A stretch of 64,000 nucleotides of DNA from Flavobacterium hydrophilum (GTDB lineage Bacteria > Bacteroidota > Bacteroidia > Flavobacteriales > Flavobacteriaceae): NCBI RefSeq assembly GCF_003202405.1, contig NZ_QJHL01000004.1:1-64000 (forward strand). Direction: 5' to 3'. The position numbers and the translations under genes were made by a program. Below the pieces are notes generated by a model. The model ran no database searches and was not told the DNA's origin. It worked only from the letters and a program-made list of their open reading frames with translations. This document shows positions 44,854 to 53,729 of the stretch, piece after piece. Position 1 is the first letter of the stretch. Each line of letters opens with the position of its first letter.

Positions 44854-47184
44854 ATGAAAAATAATATACTATTAATACTTCTCTTCACTACGCTTTGCAT
44901 CAAAGCGCAAATTCCTGCGCTCGATAATTACAATCAAGTTTGGACAACGCAAAGCGCAAATTCATCAGAATCTATGCCTTTAGGAGGAGGAGATATCGGG
45001 ATGAATGTTTGGGTGGAAAAAGGTGATTTGTATTTCTATTTTTCCCGAAGTGGGACTTTCGATGAGCATAATACGTTATTGAAATTAGGTCGTGTAAAAA
45101 TTACTTTAAGTCCGAATCCGTTTGAGGGGGCAGCAGGTTTTCGTCAGGAATTAAAACTGAAAGACGGGTATGTTTTGGTTGGTCAAAACGATACCAAAAT
45201 CAAACTTTGGGTTGATGTTTTTAAACCGATAATTCATGTTGATTTAGAAAGTAAAGATCTGCTGAAAATGACAGCCTCTTATGAAAGCTGGCGTTATCAG
45301 AACCATCAGTCAAAAGGAAAAGAAAATAATGCCAATTCCTATAAATGGGCACCTCAGGGAGATCTTGTCAATTTTAAAGATTCAATTGCTTTTGAAAATA
45401 ACGGACTTAAATTCTACCATCGAAATCGAGAACAAACTGTTTTCGATGTCGCTGTAAAACAGCAGAAAATGGAATCGGTTAAAGACCAGATGATGAATCC
45501 AATTGCCAATTTGACTTTCGGTGGATTCATGAAAGGCGATAATTTAAAACCGGATGGAACATATCTTGGAAAATATCAGGATACCGATTTCAAAGGTTTT
45601 AATTTAACGAGCATAAAACCTTCAAAAAAGTATTCTTTAGAAATTTACTTAAACACCATTCAATCTGATTTTTCAACTTGGAATAACGGATTGAAAAGCT
45701 TAATTGCTGAAAATAAAAATACAGCAAAACAAGCGGAGAAAAACACAATAAAATGGTGGAATAATTTCTGGAACCGCAGTTTTATTTACACTCAAAAAAG
45801 TACTTCCACAGCCAAAGATTCTGTTTATCAAATAGGACAGAATTATCAATTGTTCCGCTATATGTTGGGCTGTAATGCATACGGAAAATATCCAACAAAA
45901 TTCAACGGTGGATTGTTTACAGTTGATCCTGCTTTTACGAATCCCGATTTGAATTTCACACCTGATTTCAGGAATTGGGGAGGAGGAACAATGACAGCCC
46001 AAAACCAAAGATTAGTGTATCATCCGATGGTGAAAAGCGGTGATTTTGACATGATGAAATCACAGCTTGATTATTATTTGAGCCTTCAGAAAAATGCTGA
46101 ATTAAGAAGCAAAGTTTATTGGAACCACAATGGAGCATCTTTCACAGAACAATTAGAAAACTTCGGTTTGCCAAATCCTGCAGAATACGAATGGAAACGC
46201 CCGGCAGATTATGATCCGGGAATGGAATATAACGCCTGGCTGGAATACGAATGGGATACGGTTTTTGAGTTTTGCCAGATGATGTTGCAGCATAAAGAAT
46301 ATGCAGGAGAAGATATTCAGAAATACAATCCATTCATCATTAGTTGTCTTCGTTTTTTTGACGAACACTATCAATATTTAGCTAAGAAAAGAGGCAGAAA
46401 AGCTTTGGATGGAAACGGGCATTTAGTACTGTTTCCGGGTTCTGCTGTCGAAACTTACAAAATGACCAACAATGCCAACAGTACTATTTCGGCATTGAAA
46501 ATAATTATGGAAAGTCTTTTAAACCTTTCTGAAAAAGAATTGTCCAAAGAAGACGGTGAATACCTCAAAAGTTTTCAAACCCGAATCCCGCCTTTGAATT
46601 TTGGAACTATCGAAAACCACAAAGTGCTGCTTCCGGCAAAAACCTGGGAACGCATTAATAATACCGAAGTGCCACAATTGTATCCGGTATATCCGTGGGG
46701 AATTTACGGAATTGGAAAACCCGATTTAGAAACGGCTTTGAATACATGGAAATACGATTCGGATGCAATAAAATTCAGAAGTCATATCGGCTGGAAACAG
46801 GATAATATATTTTCGGCAAGATTAGGCTTAACCGAAGAAGCAGCAAAATATAATTTGTTGAAAATGTCCAATTCAGAAAGACGTTTCCCCGCATTTTGGG
46901 GTCCCGGATATGACTGGGTTCCGGACCACAACTGGGGAGGTGCCGGAATGATTGGGATGCAGGAAATGCTTTTGCAGGAAACCGATGGAAAAATCTATCT
47001 TTTTCCAGCCTGGCCAAAAGAATGGAATGTGCATTTTAAATTGCATGCAACACAAAATACAACGGTTGAAGCCGAACTTATCAATGGAGAATTAAAAGTT
47101 TTGAAAGTAATTCCGGAAGATAGAAAGGCAGCTATTATAAATCTGTTGGGTAAGTCGACAGAAGAAAAAATAAAATTAAATTAA
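44854..47184 (+). CDS. DUF5703-like (alpha/alpha)6 putative glycoside hydrolase
   Basis: This 776-residue protein has a signal peptide (to about CIKAQ). The first 250 residues form a beta-sandwich (SESMPLGGGDIGMNVWVEKG, FYFSRSGTFDEHNTLLKLG) like the N-terminal domain of GH95/GH65 enzymes and the DUF5703 family. The remainder resembles an (alpha/alpha)6 barrel: FNGGLFTVDP, FRNWGGGTMTAQNQRLVYHP, AWLEYEWDTVFEFCQMML, LVLFPGSAVETYKMTNN and PAFWGPGYDWVPDHNWGG. Conserved acids such as the glutamate in YNAWLEYEWD are catalytic candidates. No characterised function comes to mind. Context points to a glycosidase for a rhamnogalacturonan side chain. It is followed 4 bases later by a PL1 gene. Confidence 0.7.
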   Translation: MKNNILLILLFTTLCIKAQIPALDNYNQVWTTQSANSSESMPLGGGDIGMNVWVEKGDLYFYFSRSGTFDEHNTLLKLGRVKITLSPNPFEGAAGFRQELKLKDGYVLVGQNDTKIKLWVDVFKPIIHVDLESKDLLKMTASYESWRYQNHQSKGKENNANSYKWAPQGDLVNFKDSIAFENNGLKFYHRNREQTVFDVAVKQQKMESVKDQMMNPIANLTFGGFMKGDNLKPDGTYLGKYQDTDFKGFNLTSIKPSKKYSLEIYLNTIQSDFSTWNNGLKSLIAENKNTAKQAEKNTIKWWNNFWNRSFIYTQKSTSTAKDSVYQIGQNYQLFRYMLGCNAYGKYPTKFNGGLFTVDPAFTNPDLNFTPDFRNWGGGTMTAQNQRLVYHPMVKSGDFDMMKSQLDYYLSLQKNAELRSKVYWNHNGASFTEQLENFGLPNPAEYEWKRPADYDPGMEYNAWLEYEWDTVFEFCQMMLQHKEYAGEDIQKYNPFIISCLRFFDEHYQYLAKKRGRKALDGNGHLVLFPGSAVETYKMTNNANSTISALKIIMESLLNLSEKELSKEDGEYLKSFQTRIPPLNFGTIENHKVLLPAKTWERINNTEVPQLYPVYPWGIYGIGKPDLETALNTWKYDSDAIKFRSHIGWKQDNIFSARLGLTEEAAKYNLLKMSNSERRFPAFWGPGYDWVPDHNWGGAGMIGMQEMLLQETDGKIYLFPAWPKEWNVHFKLHATQNTTVEAELINGELKVLKVIPEDRKAAIINLLGKSTEEKIKLN

Positions 47185-47188
47185 AAAA

Positions 47189-49642
47189 ATGATAAAGAAA
47201 TTAATTGGTGCTGCTGTTTTAGCAACACTTTTAGCAGTAAACGGACAGGCACAAAATACTGGGAAACAAATTGTAAAAGTAGATTTTGATTTTTTTCAGA
47301 GAAGACTGGAAGAAGTTCACGCTCCGGGTTATGATTCGTGGGTTGTAAATGAAATGAAAGAAGACCAAAAGATTTTCAATGGTATAACATTTAAGTTAAA
47401 AGGAAATTTTACTTCTAAATGGTATAAAGTGGGAATGAATGCCCCTTATTATAACAGATTAGGCAGTGACGGTCTGGTTACAGCCGAAAATCTGGAATTA
47501 AAAATCAGTGGATTAAAGCCAGGAAAACATACGCTTCTGACGTTTCATAATGCTTTTGATGTCATTACAGGAAAAACATTTTCACCAATAAAAATATTTG
47601 TAAACGGAAAATTGGCAGAAACTGTGAATGCCAGCCAGAGAGCCAATGCCAAGGCTGATGCTTCTATGGCATATATTTCTTTTAATGCTGTAAAATCGAA
47701 AGAAGTTGTTATACGTTTTGAAATTGATCCGACCACAAATCCGGATATTGTTAAGCAGATTGTAATTAATGGTTTTGAAGTTGATACGCCGAACTTAATG
47801 AATCAGGCGCGTTCTCCAAAACCGGAAAATGCAAATGAGCATGTCGTTACAGTTGATAAAAAGGTTTTGTTGGAATGGGAAGCTTCAAAAAATGCGGTGG
47901 CGCATAAATTGTTTTTTGGAGAAGATAAAAATGCTGTTGCTAATGCTACTGAATCTTCAAAAGAATTCAAAGGAAAATTAACTGACAGAACATTTTCAGT
48001 TTCTGATTTATACAGTGGCTCCTCTTATTACTGGCGAGTTGACGAGGTAGATGCTAAAGGAAATGTTACATTAGGAAATGTCTGGTCATTCAAACCGGCA
48101 CAATTGGCCTTTCCGGGAGCAGAAGGTTATGGGCGTTTTGCTGTTGGAGGCCGTGGCGGAAAAGTGGTTGAAGTAAACAATTTAAACGATGACGGACCGG
48201 GAAGTTTGCGTGATGCTATCAATCAGGAAATCGGACCGAGAACAATCGTTTTTAATGTTTCGGGAAATATACAGTTGAAATCAAGGCTAGTAGTGAATCA
48301 GCCATACATTACCATTGCAGGACAGACAGCTCCGGGCGAAGGAATTACGATTAGCCGTGCACCAATTGGCCTTACCGGGAATGATGGTGTAATCCGCTTT
48401 TTGAAAGTTCGAATTGGCGGTGGAACGACTTTTGACGGAATGGGATTAACGGGTGCTGATTACAGTATAATCGATCACTGTTCTATCAGCTGGACGATTG
48501 ATGAATCATTCAGTTCAAGAGGAGCACATCATATTTCATTACAAAGAACTTTAATTTCAGAAGCCCTGAACGTTGCAGGACACGATAAATACGAAGCCGG
48601 GAAAATGCACGGATATGCAGCAACAATTGGTGGTGATATTGGAAGTTTTCACCACAATTTACTGGCTCACAATTATGGACGTAACTGGAGTATTGGTGGT
48701 GGTTTAAGCGGTGACGGATTTTATACCGGTAGAATTGATATTCGAAACAATGTCGTTTACAACTGGGGGAAAAGAACTACTGACGGTGGAGCAAACGAAG
48801 TTAATTTTGTGAACAATTACTACAAGCCTGGCGCTTCAACAGATATTTTTGTAGCACTAAATGCACAACACGAAGGAGTTGGAAAAGGAATGCAGCGTTA
48901 TTTCTTTGATGGAAATGTAATGCCGGGATACTTCGATGAGAAATCTCAGGATAAGGGAAGAAAAATGACCGTTACCAATAAAGAAATTGTAGAATACGAA
49001 ACGTTTGTAGATAAGCCTTTCTTCGAATCTTATGTAAATACGGAATCAGCAAAAGGAGCTTATAAAAATGTACTTTCGGATGTTGGTGCGAATCAGCCTT
49101 TTTTTGATAAACACGATAACCGAATCATAGAGGAAACTTTAAAAGGAACTTTTACTTATAAAGGAAGCAAAAGTGGTTTAGGTGGTATGATCGATAATGA
49201 ATCAGATGCGGGTGGATGGCCTGAGTTTGCTTCAGAAACCCGTCCTGCAGACTGGGATACCGATCATGATGGTTTGCCGGACTGGTGGGAAAAAGCATTC
49301 AGTTTAAACGAAAATTCTAAAGCAGGAGATTTTTCAGATGCGAATTTAGATTTAGATGAAGACGGATTTACGCAATTAGATAATTATTTAGACTGGATGG
49401 CACAGCCGCATTTCTTTATAAAATCGGGTGAGAAAACAGTTTTAAATGCTGCAGACTATTTTAAAGGTTACGAAACAACCCCGGTATTTACTTTTTCCGA
49501 TCTTACTAATGGGAAAGTAGTCTTAAAAGGAAAAGAAGTTCAGTTTACGCCTATTGAACCAGGATTAGCATCTTTTGTATTAACAGTTAAAGATGCAGAT
49601 GGCGATACAATGAGCCGTAAAATTAATTTCCTTGTGAAATAA
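47189..49642 (+). CDS. PL1 family polysaccharide lyase with N-terminal accessory domains
   Basis: This 817-residue secreted protein has a signal peptide (to about GQAQ). A malectin-like domain (about residues 25-200, ISGLKPGKHTLLTFHN) is followed by a fibronectin-like region ending YYWRVDEVDAKGN. The PL1 beta-helix opens LAFPGAEGYGRFAVGGRGGK and contains TIAGQTAPGEGITI and IIDHCSISWTIDES. Calcium-loop repeats (DTDHDGLPDWWEKAF, DLDEDGFTQLDNYLDW) and a C-terminal Ig-like module follow. The accessory domains distinguish it from the two simpler PL1 proteins downstream. It starts 4 bases after the DUF5703-like gene, suggesting coupled translation. Substrate: homogalacturonan or another uronan. Confidence 0.9.
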   Translation: MIKKLIGAAVLATLLAVNGQAQNTGKQIVKVDFDFFQRRLEEVHAPGYDSWVVNEMKEDQKIFNGITFKLKGNFTSKWYKVGMNAPYYNRLGSDGLVTAENLELKISGLKPGKHTLLTFHNAFDVITGKTFSPIKIFVNGKLAETVNASQRANAKADASMAYISFNAVKSKEVVIRFEIDPTTNPDIVKQIVINGFEVDTPNLMNQARSPKPENANEHVVTVDKKVLLEWEASKNAVAHKLFFGEDKNAVANATESSKEFKGKLTDRTFSVSDLYSGSSYYWRVDEVDAKGNVTLGNVWSFKPAQLAFPGAEGYGRFAVGGRGGKVVEVNNLNDDGPGSLRDAINQEIGPRTIVFNVSGNIQLKSRLVVNQPYITIAGQTAPGEGITISRAPIGLTGNDGVIRFLKVRIGGGTTFDGMGLTGADYSIIDHCSISWTIDESFSSRGAHHISLQRTLISEALNVAGHDKYEAGKMHGYAATIGGDIGSFHHNLLAHNYGRNWSIGGGLSGDGFYTGRIDIRNNVVYNWGKRTTDGGANEVNFVNNYYKPGASTDIFVALNAQHEGVGKGMQRYFFDGNVMPGYFDEKSQDKGRKMTVTNKEIVEYETFVDKPFFESYVNTESAKGAYKNVLSDVGANQPFFDKHDNRIIEETLKGTFTYKGSKSGLGGMIDNESDAGGWPEFASETRPADWDTDHDGLPDWWEKAFSLNENSKAGDFSDANLDLDEDGFTQLDNYLDWMAQPHFFIKSGEKTVLNAADYFKGYETTPVFTFSDLTNGKVVLKGKEVQFTPIEPGLASFVLTVKDADGDTMSRKINFLVK

Positions 49643-49706
49643 TAGAAAGATTTGAAGCAGATTTGATTTAAGAAATTTGCTCAGATTTCAATTTAAAAGC
49701 AAAAAA

Positions 49707-49776
49707 ATAATCCGCCAAATCTGCTAAATCTGCGAGAAAAATTGACCTCCCGAAGATTCATCAGATCAGGCAGATA
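49707..49776. repeat. AATCTGC repeat cluster (degenerate)
   Basis: CCGCCAAATCTGCTAAATCTGCGAG is followed by a decayed complementary side (GAAGATTCATCAGATCAGGCAGAT). It is the same family as at 39419 and 61013, downstream of a PL1 gene. Confidence 0.55.
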
Positions 49777-49790
49777 AAAAATTATATCAA

Positions 49791-51809
49791 ATGAAAAAGC
49801 ACATTGTCATATCGTCTTTATTCCTTTCAACAGTAATTTTTGCCCAAAACAAAGGTTTGGTAGCCAATTCTGAAAGCCCTTATTCTAAATTACAGAGTGT
49901 AGGTTTGCAGGATGTAAAATGGACAAACGGTTTTTGGAAAGAACAATTTGATGTTGAAACCCAGAATACATTACCTTATATGTGGGACTTGTATCATAAT
50001 GATGAGGTTTCGCACGCTTACAAAAATTTTGAAATTGCAGCTGGAGAAAGCAAAGGAACTTTCAAAGGGCCATCTTTTCATGACGGGGATTTTTATAAAA
50101 TTTTTGAAGGAATGGCAGCGACATATGCAGTTACTAAAGATAAAAAACTCGATGCAGAAATGGATAAAGCCATTGCACTTTTTGCGAAAGCACAGCGAAA
50201 AGACGGCTATCTGCATACACCGGTTCTAATCGATGAACGCTGGGGAACGCTTGGACCCGAAGAAGTGAAAAAACAATTGGGTTTCGAAAAATACAATATG
50301 GGGCATTTGATGACTGCGGCCTGCATTCATTACCGGGCGACAGGAAAAACTAATTTCTTAAACATTGCCAAAGGCGTTGCCGATTTCCTATATGATTTCT
50401 ACAAAAAAGCTTCACCGGAATTGGCTCGAAATGCAATTTGTCCTTCACATTATATGGGAATTGTCGAAATGTATCGCACTACTAAAAATCCAAAATATCT
50501 GGAATTGGCGAATAATCTTATCGATATCAGAGGAACTACCGATGATGGTACCGATGACAATCAGGACAGGATTCCGTTTAGACAGCAAACTACCGCAATG
50601 GGTCATGCCGTACGAGCTAATTACCTGTACGCAGGTGTAGCCGATTTATACGCAGAAACCGGAGAGAAAAAATTACTGGATAACCTGGAATCAATCTGGG
50701 ATGATGTAACGTATAGAAAAATGTATATCACAGGAGCCTGCGGTTCTTTGTATGACGGGGTTTCTCCAGATGGGACTTCGTATAATCCAACCGATGTGCA
50801 AAAAATTCATCAGGCCTACGGAAGACCTTTCCAATTGCCAAATGCTACAGCTCATACCGAAACCTGTGCTAATATTGGAAATGTGCTGTGGAACTGGAGA
50901 ATGCTTCAGATTACAGGAGATGCCAAATACGCGGATATTGTGGAATTAGCTTTATACAATAGTGTTTTGTCAGGAATCAGTCTGGAAGGAAAAGAGTTCT
51001 TTTATAACAATCCGCTGAATGTTTCCAAAGATTTGCCTTTCAAACAAAGATGGAGCAAAGAACGTGAAGGTTATATCGCTTTGTCAAACTGCTGTGCGCC
51101 AAACGTAACCAGAACGATTGCTGAGGTGAGCAATTATGCTTATAACTTTTCGAAAGAAGGTTTATATGTGAATTTATATGGAAGTAATAATCTGAATTCA
51201 ACAACACTTACAGGAGAAAAAATAGAAATTGAACAGCAGACGAATTATCCTTGGGATGGCAAAGTTACGTTGAAAATCGTAAAAGCCCCGAAAGAGGTTT
51301 ATGCTTTTTTATTGAGAATCCCGGGCTGGAGCCAGGGGACGACAATTTCAGTTAACGGTAAAAATATAAATGAGGCCATAGCTTCAGGTTCTTACCAAAA
51401 AATAGTACAAAAGTGGAAAAAGGGAGATGTCATCGAATTGAATATTCCAATGCCTGTACAACTGATGCAGGCAAATCCATTGGTAGAAGAAGTAAAAAAT
51501 CAGGTTGCCGTAAAAAGAGGACCAATTGTATATTGTTTAGAATCGAATGAACTTCCGGCAAATACAAAAGTGAATGATGTGATTTTGGATGTTAATTCTA
51601 AATTCACCACCGATTTTATTAAAATTGACAACAGGCAATTATTGAGTATAACGGCAAGTTCATCAGTTACTTCAGATAATTCCTGGGACAAAAAGTTGTA
51701 CAAGCCGCTTTCTGCAAAAGACAACAAAGAAACCACTATAAAATTAATTCCTTATTTTGCATGGGGAAATCATGGCAAAGGCGAAATGTCTGTTTGGCTT
51801 TCTCATTAA
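49791..51809 (+). CDS. GH127-family beta-L-arabinofuranosidase-like enzyme (DUF1680)
   Basis: This 672-residue protein has a signal peptide (to about IFAQ) and the (alpha/alpha)6 barrel of GH127: WTNGFWKEQFDVETQNTLP, YNMGHLMTAACIHYRATGK, GHAVRANYLYAGVADL. Zinc/cysteine ligands are visible as HTETCANIGNVLWNW (Glu357, Cys359) and SNCCAPNVTRT (Cys434, Cys435), corresponding to the HypBA1 site Glu338, Cys340, Cys417, Cys418. The position aligned with HypBA1 Glu322 appears to be Gln341 (HQAYGRPFQLPN). The substrate may therefore not be a plain beta-L-arabinofuranoside; the RG-II sugar aceric acid is a known GH127 substrate. Followed after 110 bases by the second CE8. Confidence 0.88.
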   Translation: MKKHIVISSLFLSTVIFAQNKGLVANSESPYSKLQSVGLQDVKWTNGFWKEQFDVETQNTLPYMWDLYHNDEVSHAYKNFEIAAGESKGTFKGPSFHDGDFYKIFEGMAATYAVTKDKKLDAEMDKAIALFAKAQRKDGYLHTPVLIDERWGTLGPEEVKKQLGFEKYNMGHLMTAACIHYRATGKTNFLNIAKGVADFLYDFYKKASPELARNAICPSHYMGIVEMYRTTKNPKYLELANNLIDIRGTTDDGTDDNQDRIPFRQQTTAMGHAVRANYLYAGVADLYAETGEKKLLDNLESIWDDVTYRKMYITGACGSLYDGVSPDGTSYNPTDVQKIHQAYGRPFQLPNATAHTETCANIGNVLWNWRMLQITGDAKYADIVELALYNSVLSGISLEGKEFFYNNPLNVSKDLPFKQRWSKEREGYIALSNCCAPNVTRTIAEVSNYAYNFSKEGLYVNLYGSNNLNSTTLTGEKIEIEQQTNYPWDGKVTLKIVKAPKEVYAFLLRIPGWSQGTTISVNGKNINEAIASGSYQKIVQKWKKGDVIELNIPMPVQLMQANPLVEEVKNQVAVKRGPIVYCLESNELPANTKVNDVILDVNSKFTTDFIKIDNRQLLSITASSSVTSDNSWDKKLYKPLSAKDNKETTIKLIPYFAWGNHGKGEMSVWLSH

Positions 51810-51822
51810 AATAATTTGAATT

Positions 51823-51900
51823 TACCATATAAGTCATATAAGGTTTTGTAAGCAAGAGGAAATAATTTCCCAGCTTAAATATCTCATATGACTTATGTAG
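51823..51900. repeat. Intergenic imperfect inverted repeat
   Basis: ACCATATAAGTCATATAAGG at its left end and CATATGACTTATGTAG at its right end are imperfect complements around about 45 bases. It separates GH127 from the CE8 gene and may form a transcript hairpin. Confidence 0.45.
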
Positions 51901-51919
51901 TTTAAAAAAATCCAACACT

Positions 51920-52912
51920 ATGAAATATATTGTTACCTTATTTGTGGCATTATTATCTGCCATATCATCAGCACAAACAACTGATAACCGATTTGAATTA
52001 ACCGTTGCCCAGGATGGTTCGGGAGATTTTAAAACCATTCAGGAGGCCATTAATAAAGTAAGAGATCACGCTGAAAAGAGAGTTGTAATTACTATCAAGC
52101 CCGGAACTTATAATGAAAAAGTGGTGATTCCGGCTTTTAAAAGAAATATAACGCTAAAAGGAACCGACAGAGAAAAAACGGTAATTTCATACAATGATTA
52201 TTCAGGTAAACCTTTTAGAGGGATTGATGTTACGGGAGATACAAAATTTAGTACTTATACTTCTTACACTTTATTGGTCCAGGGAAATGACTGTTCAGTA
52301 GAAAATTTAACTGTAGAGAATACATCAGGAAAAGTAGGTCAGGCAGTGGCTTTGCATACCGAAGGCGATCGGGTTTCTGTGAAAAACTGTTCGGTTTTAG
52401 GAAATCAGGACACTTTATATCTGGCAAAAGGAGGGACACGAAATTATTTCGAAAATTGTTATATCAACGGAACTACTGATTTTATTTTTGGGGCAGCAAC
52501 AGCTTATTTTTACAATTGTACGATTGAAAGTTTAAGTAATTCTTATGTCACGGCTGCATCAACTACACAACAAGATAAATATGGATTTGTATTTCTGGAT
52601 TGCAAACTTACAGCTAAAGACAATACGGTAGATAAAGTTTTTCTCGGACGTCCTTGGCGACCTTATGCAAAAACCGTTTTTATTAATTCAGAGTTGGGTT
52701 CACACATCGTTCCAGAAGGCTGGAATCCGTGGAAAGAAGATAAGAACTTTCCGGATAAAGAGAAAACAGTATTTTATGCTGAACTTGCCAGTAAAGGTGA
52801 AGGAGCAAAAGATGTATCTAAAAGAGCTTCATGGTCGCATCAATTGAAAAAATCAGATTTAAAAAAATATGATTTGAAGAATGTATTGAATGGATGGAAT
52901 CCTAAATTATAA
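51920..52912 (+). CDS. CE8 pectin methylesterase
   Basis: This 330-residue secreted esterase (signal peptide to about ISSAQ) carries the complete CE8 site: KVGQAVAL with Gln141, GNQDTLY with Gln163 and Asp164, DFIFGAA with the nucleophile Asp187, and LGRPWRPYAKT with Arg244 and Trp246. A beta-helix opening with VAQDGSGDFKTIQEAI is the usual pectinesterase N terminus. It is shorter than the copy at 2051 and has the more canonical RPWRPY loop, so the two probably differ in ester pattern or location. It is the last gene before the 817-base region upstream of susC. Confidence 0.94.
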   Translation: MKYIVTLFVALLSAISSAQTTDNRFELTVAQDGSGDFKTIQEAINKVRDHAEKRVVITIKPGTYNEKVVIPAFKRNITLKGTDREKTVISYNDYSGKPFRGIDVTGDTKFSTYTSYTLLVQGNDCSVENLTVENTSGKVGQAVALHTEGDRVSVKNCSVLGNQDTLYLAKGGTRNYFENCYINGTTDFIFGAATAYFYNCTIESLSNSYVTAASTTQQDKYGFVFLDCKLTAKDNTVDKVFLGRPWRPYAKTVFINSELGSHIVPEGWNPWKEDKNFPDKEKTVFYAELASKGEGAKDVSKRASWSHQLKKSDLKKYDLKNVLNGWNPKL

Positions 52913-52939
52913 AAACACTTTCAATTTTTTATTATTATA

Positions 52940-52962
52940 AGCGCCTTTATTCAAAAGGCGCT
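52940..52962 (+). terminator. Hairpin terminator after the CE8 gene
   Basis: AGCGCCTTT and AAAGGCGCT form a 9-bp stem with a 5-base loop, followed by GTTTTG, a weak T-tract. It lies 28 bases after the stop codon. Confidence 0.6.
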
Positions 52963-53539
52963 GTTTTGATGCGGTTCTTTACTAAGATAAAAATAAGGGC
53001 GTAGTTTAAAAGAATTTTTAAGCTTCTCTATGCAAATTTCCCCGGTCATGTTAAAAACTCTCATTTTCAGTCTGTTGTATTATATGAATAGAAGGTTTTT
53101 GATCAATATCCAATTATAATGCTAAATCTTAGCCTAAAAATCTTTAGTTTACAAAAAATCTATTCTCATAATCTTTGCGGATCAACAAATCGTTATAAAT
53201 ATTAATAAGAATTTACTTCTTCAAGCGCAACGCTTTTAATTTTTTTTTAATTTTTTTAATTTTTTTTTAACTTAGAAAAATGTTATTTTTTGTAAGATTT
53301 TTAACTGAAAGAAATCGATTTCCTACATTGTTTTCATCTAAGCGAAATGCATATAATTGCTTTTCTTTCAACTAATTTTAGTAAAAGGCCTTGTTTTTAG
53401 GCATTTTTTCTTACTTATTTTATTTGTATCTTGTTATATTCAAAATTTCACCCTTTTTTTTAGTGTAACGCTATTTTGCCTTACATTTTTTTGATGATAT
53501 GGTTTTTTTATTGGTTTTTTTTTAATGATAATTCCGAAG

Positions 53540-53584
53540 CAGGATGCCACAGGACAGTTGTGATTTTCAATCATTATATTTTTG
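53540..53584 (+). promoter_or_regulatory. susC promoter with direct-repeat motif (copy 3)
   Basis: CAGGATGCCACAGGACA (53540-53556) is the third instance of the 17-base direct repeat. TGTGATTTTCA (53559-53569) is shared exactly with the operator at 10949-10959. TATTTTTG (53577-53584) is a perfect TAnnTTTG -7 box. No TTTG -33 box is seen at the usual distance, in line with activator dependence. Confidence 0.65.
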
Positions 53585-53729
53585 AATTCAGGTAATAAAT
53601 GTATTTTTAACGTTTAAAATTCTGCGGGCATTTAATAGCTGTCAAAATGTAGCATTTTCTTCAACAATAATAATGCGTTTGTTATAAACTAAACTAACCT
53701 AACTATTAATCTAACTAAATCAAAGATTT

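Larger units (their letters stand above)
52913..53729. promoter_or_regulatory. Long non-coding region upstream of susC
   Basis: No convincing coding frame is present. Elements: a hairpin at 52940-52962 after the CE8 gene; a small hairpin AAGCG-CAA-CGCTT (53223-53235) followed by long T-runs (to about 53272); the palindrome GAAATCGATTTC at 53311-53322; the direct-repeat motif at 53540-53556; the operator-like TGTGATTTTCA at 53559-53569; the -7 box TATTTTTG at 53577-53584. The susC leader would be about 140 bases. Confidence 0.6.

Noticed and set aside
53235..53272. CRISPR-like or tandem array of T-rich units
   Set aside because: The TTTTTTT(T)AA units are simple low-complexity sequence with no spacers; no CRISPR repeats were seen anywhere in the window.
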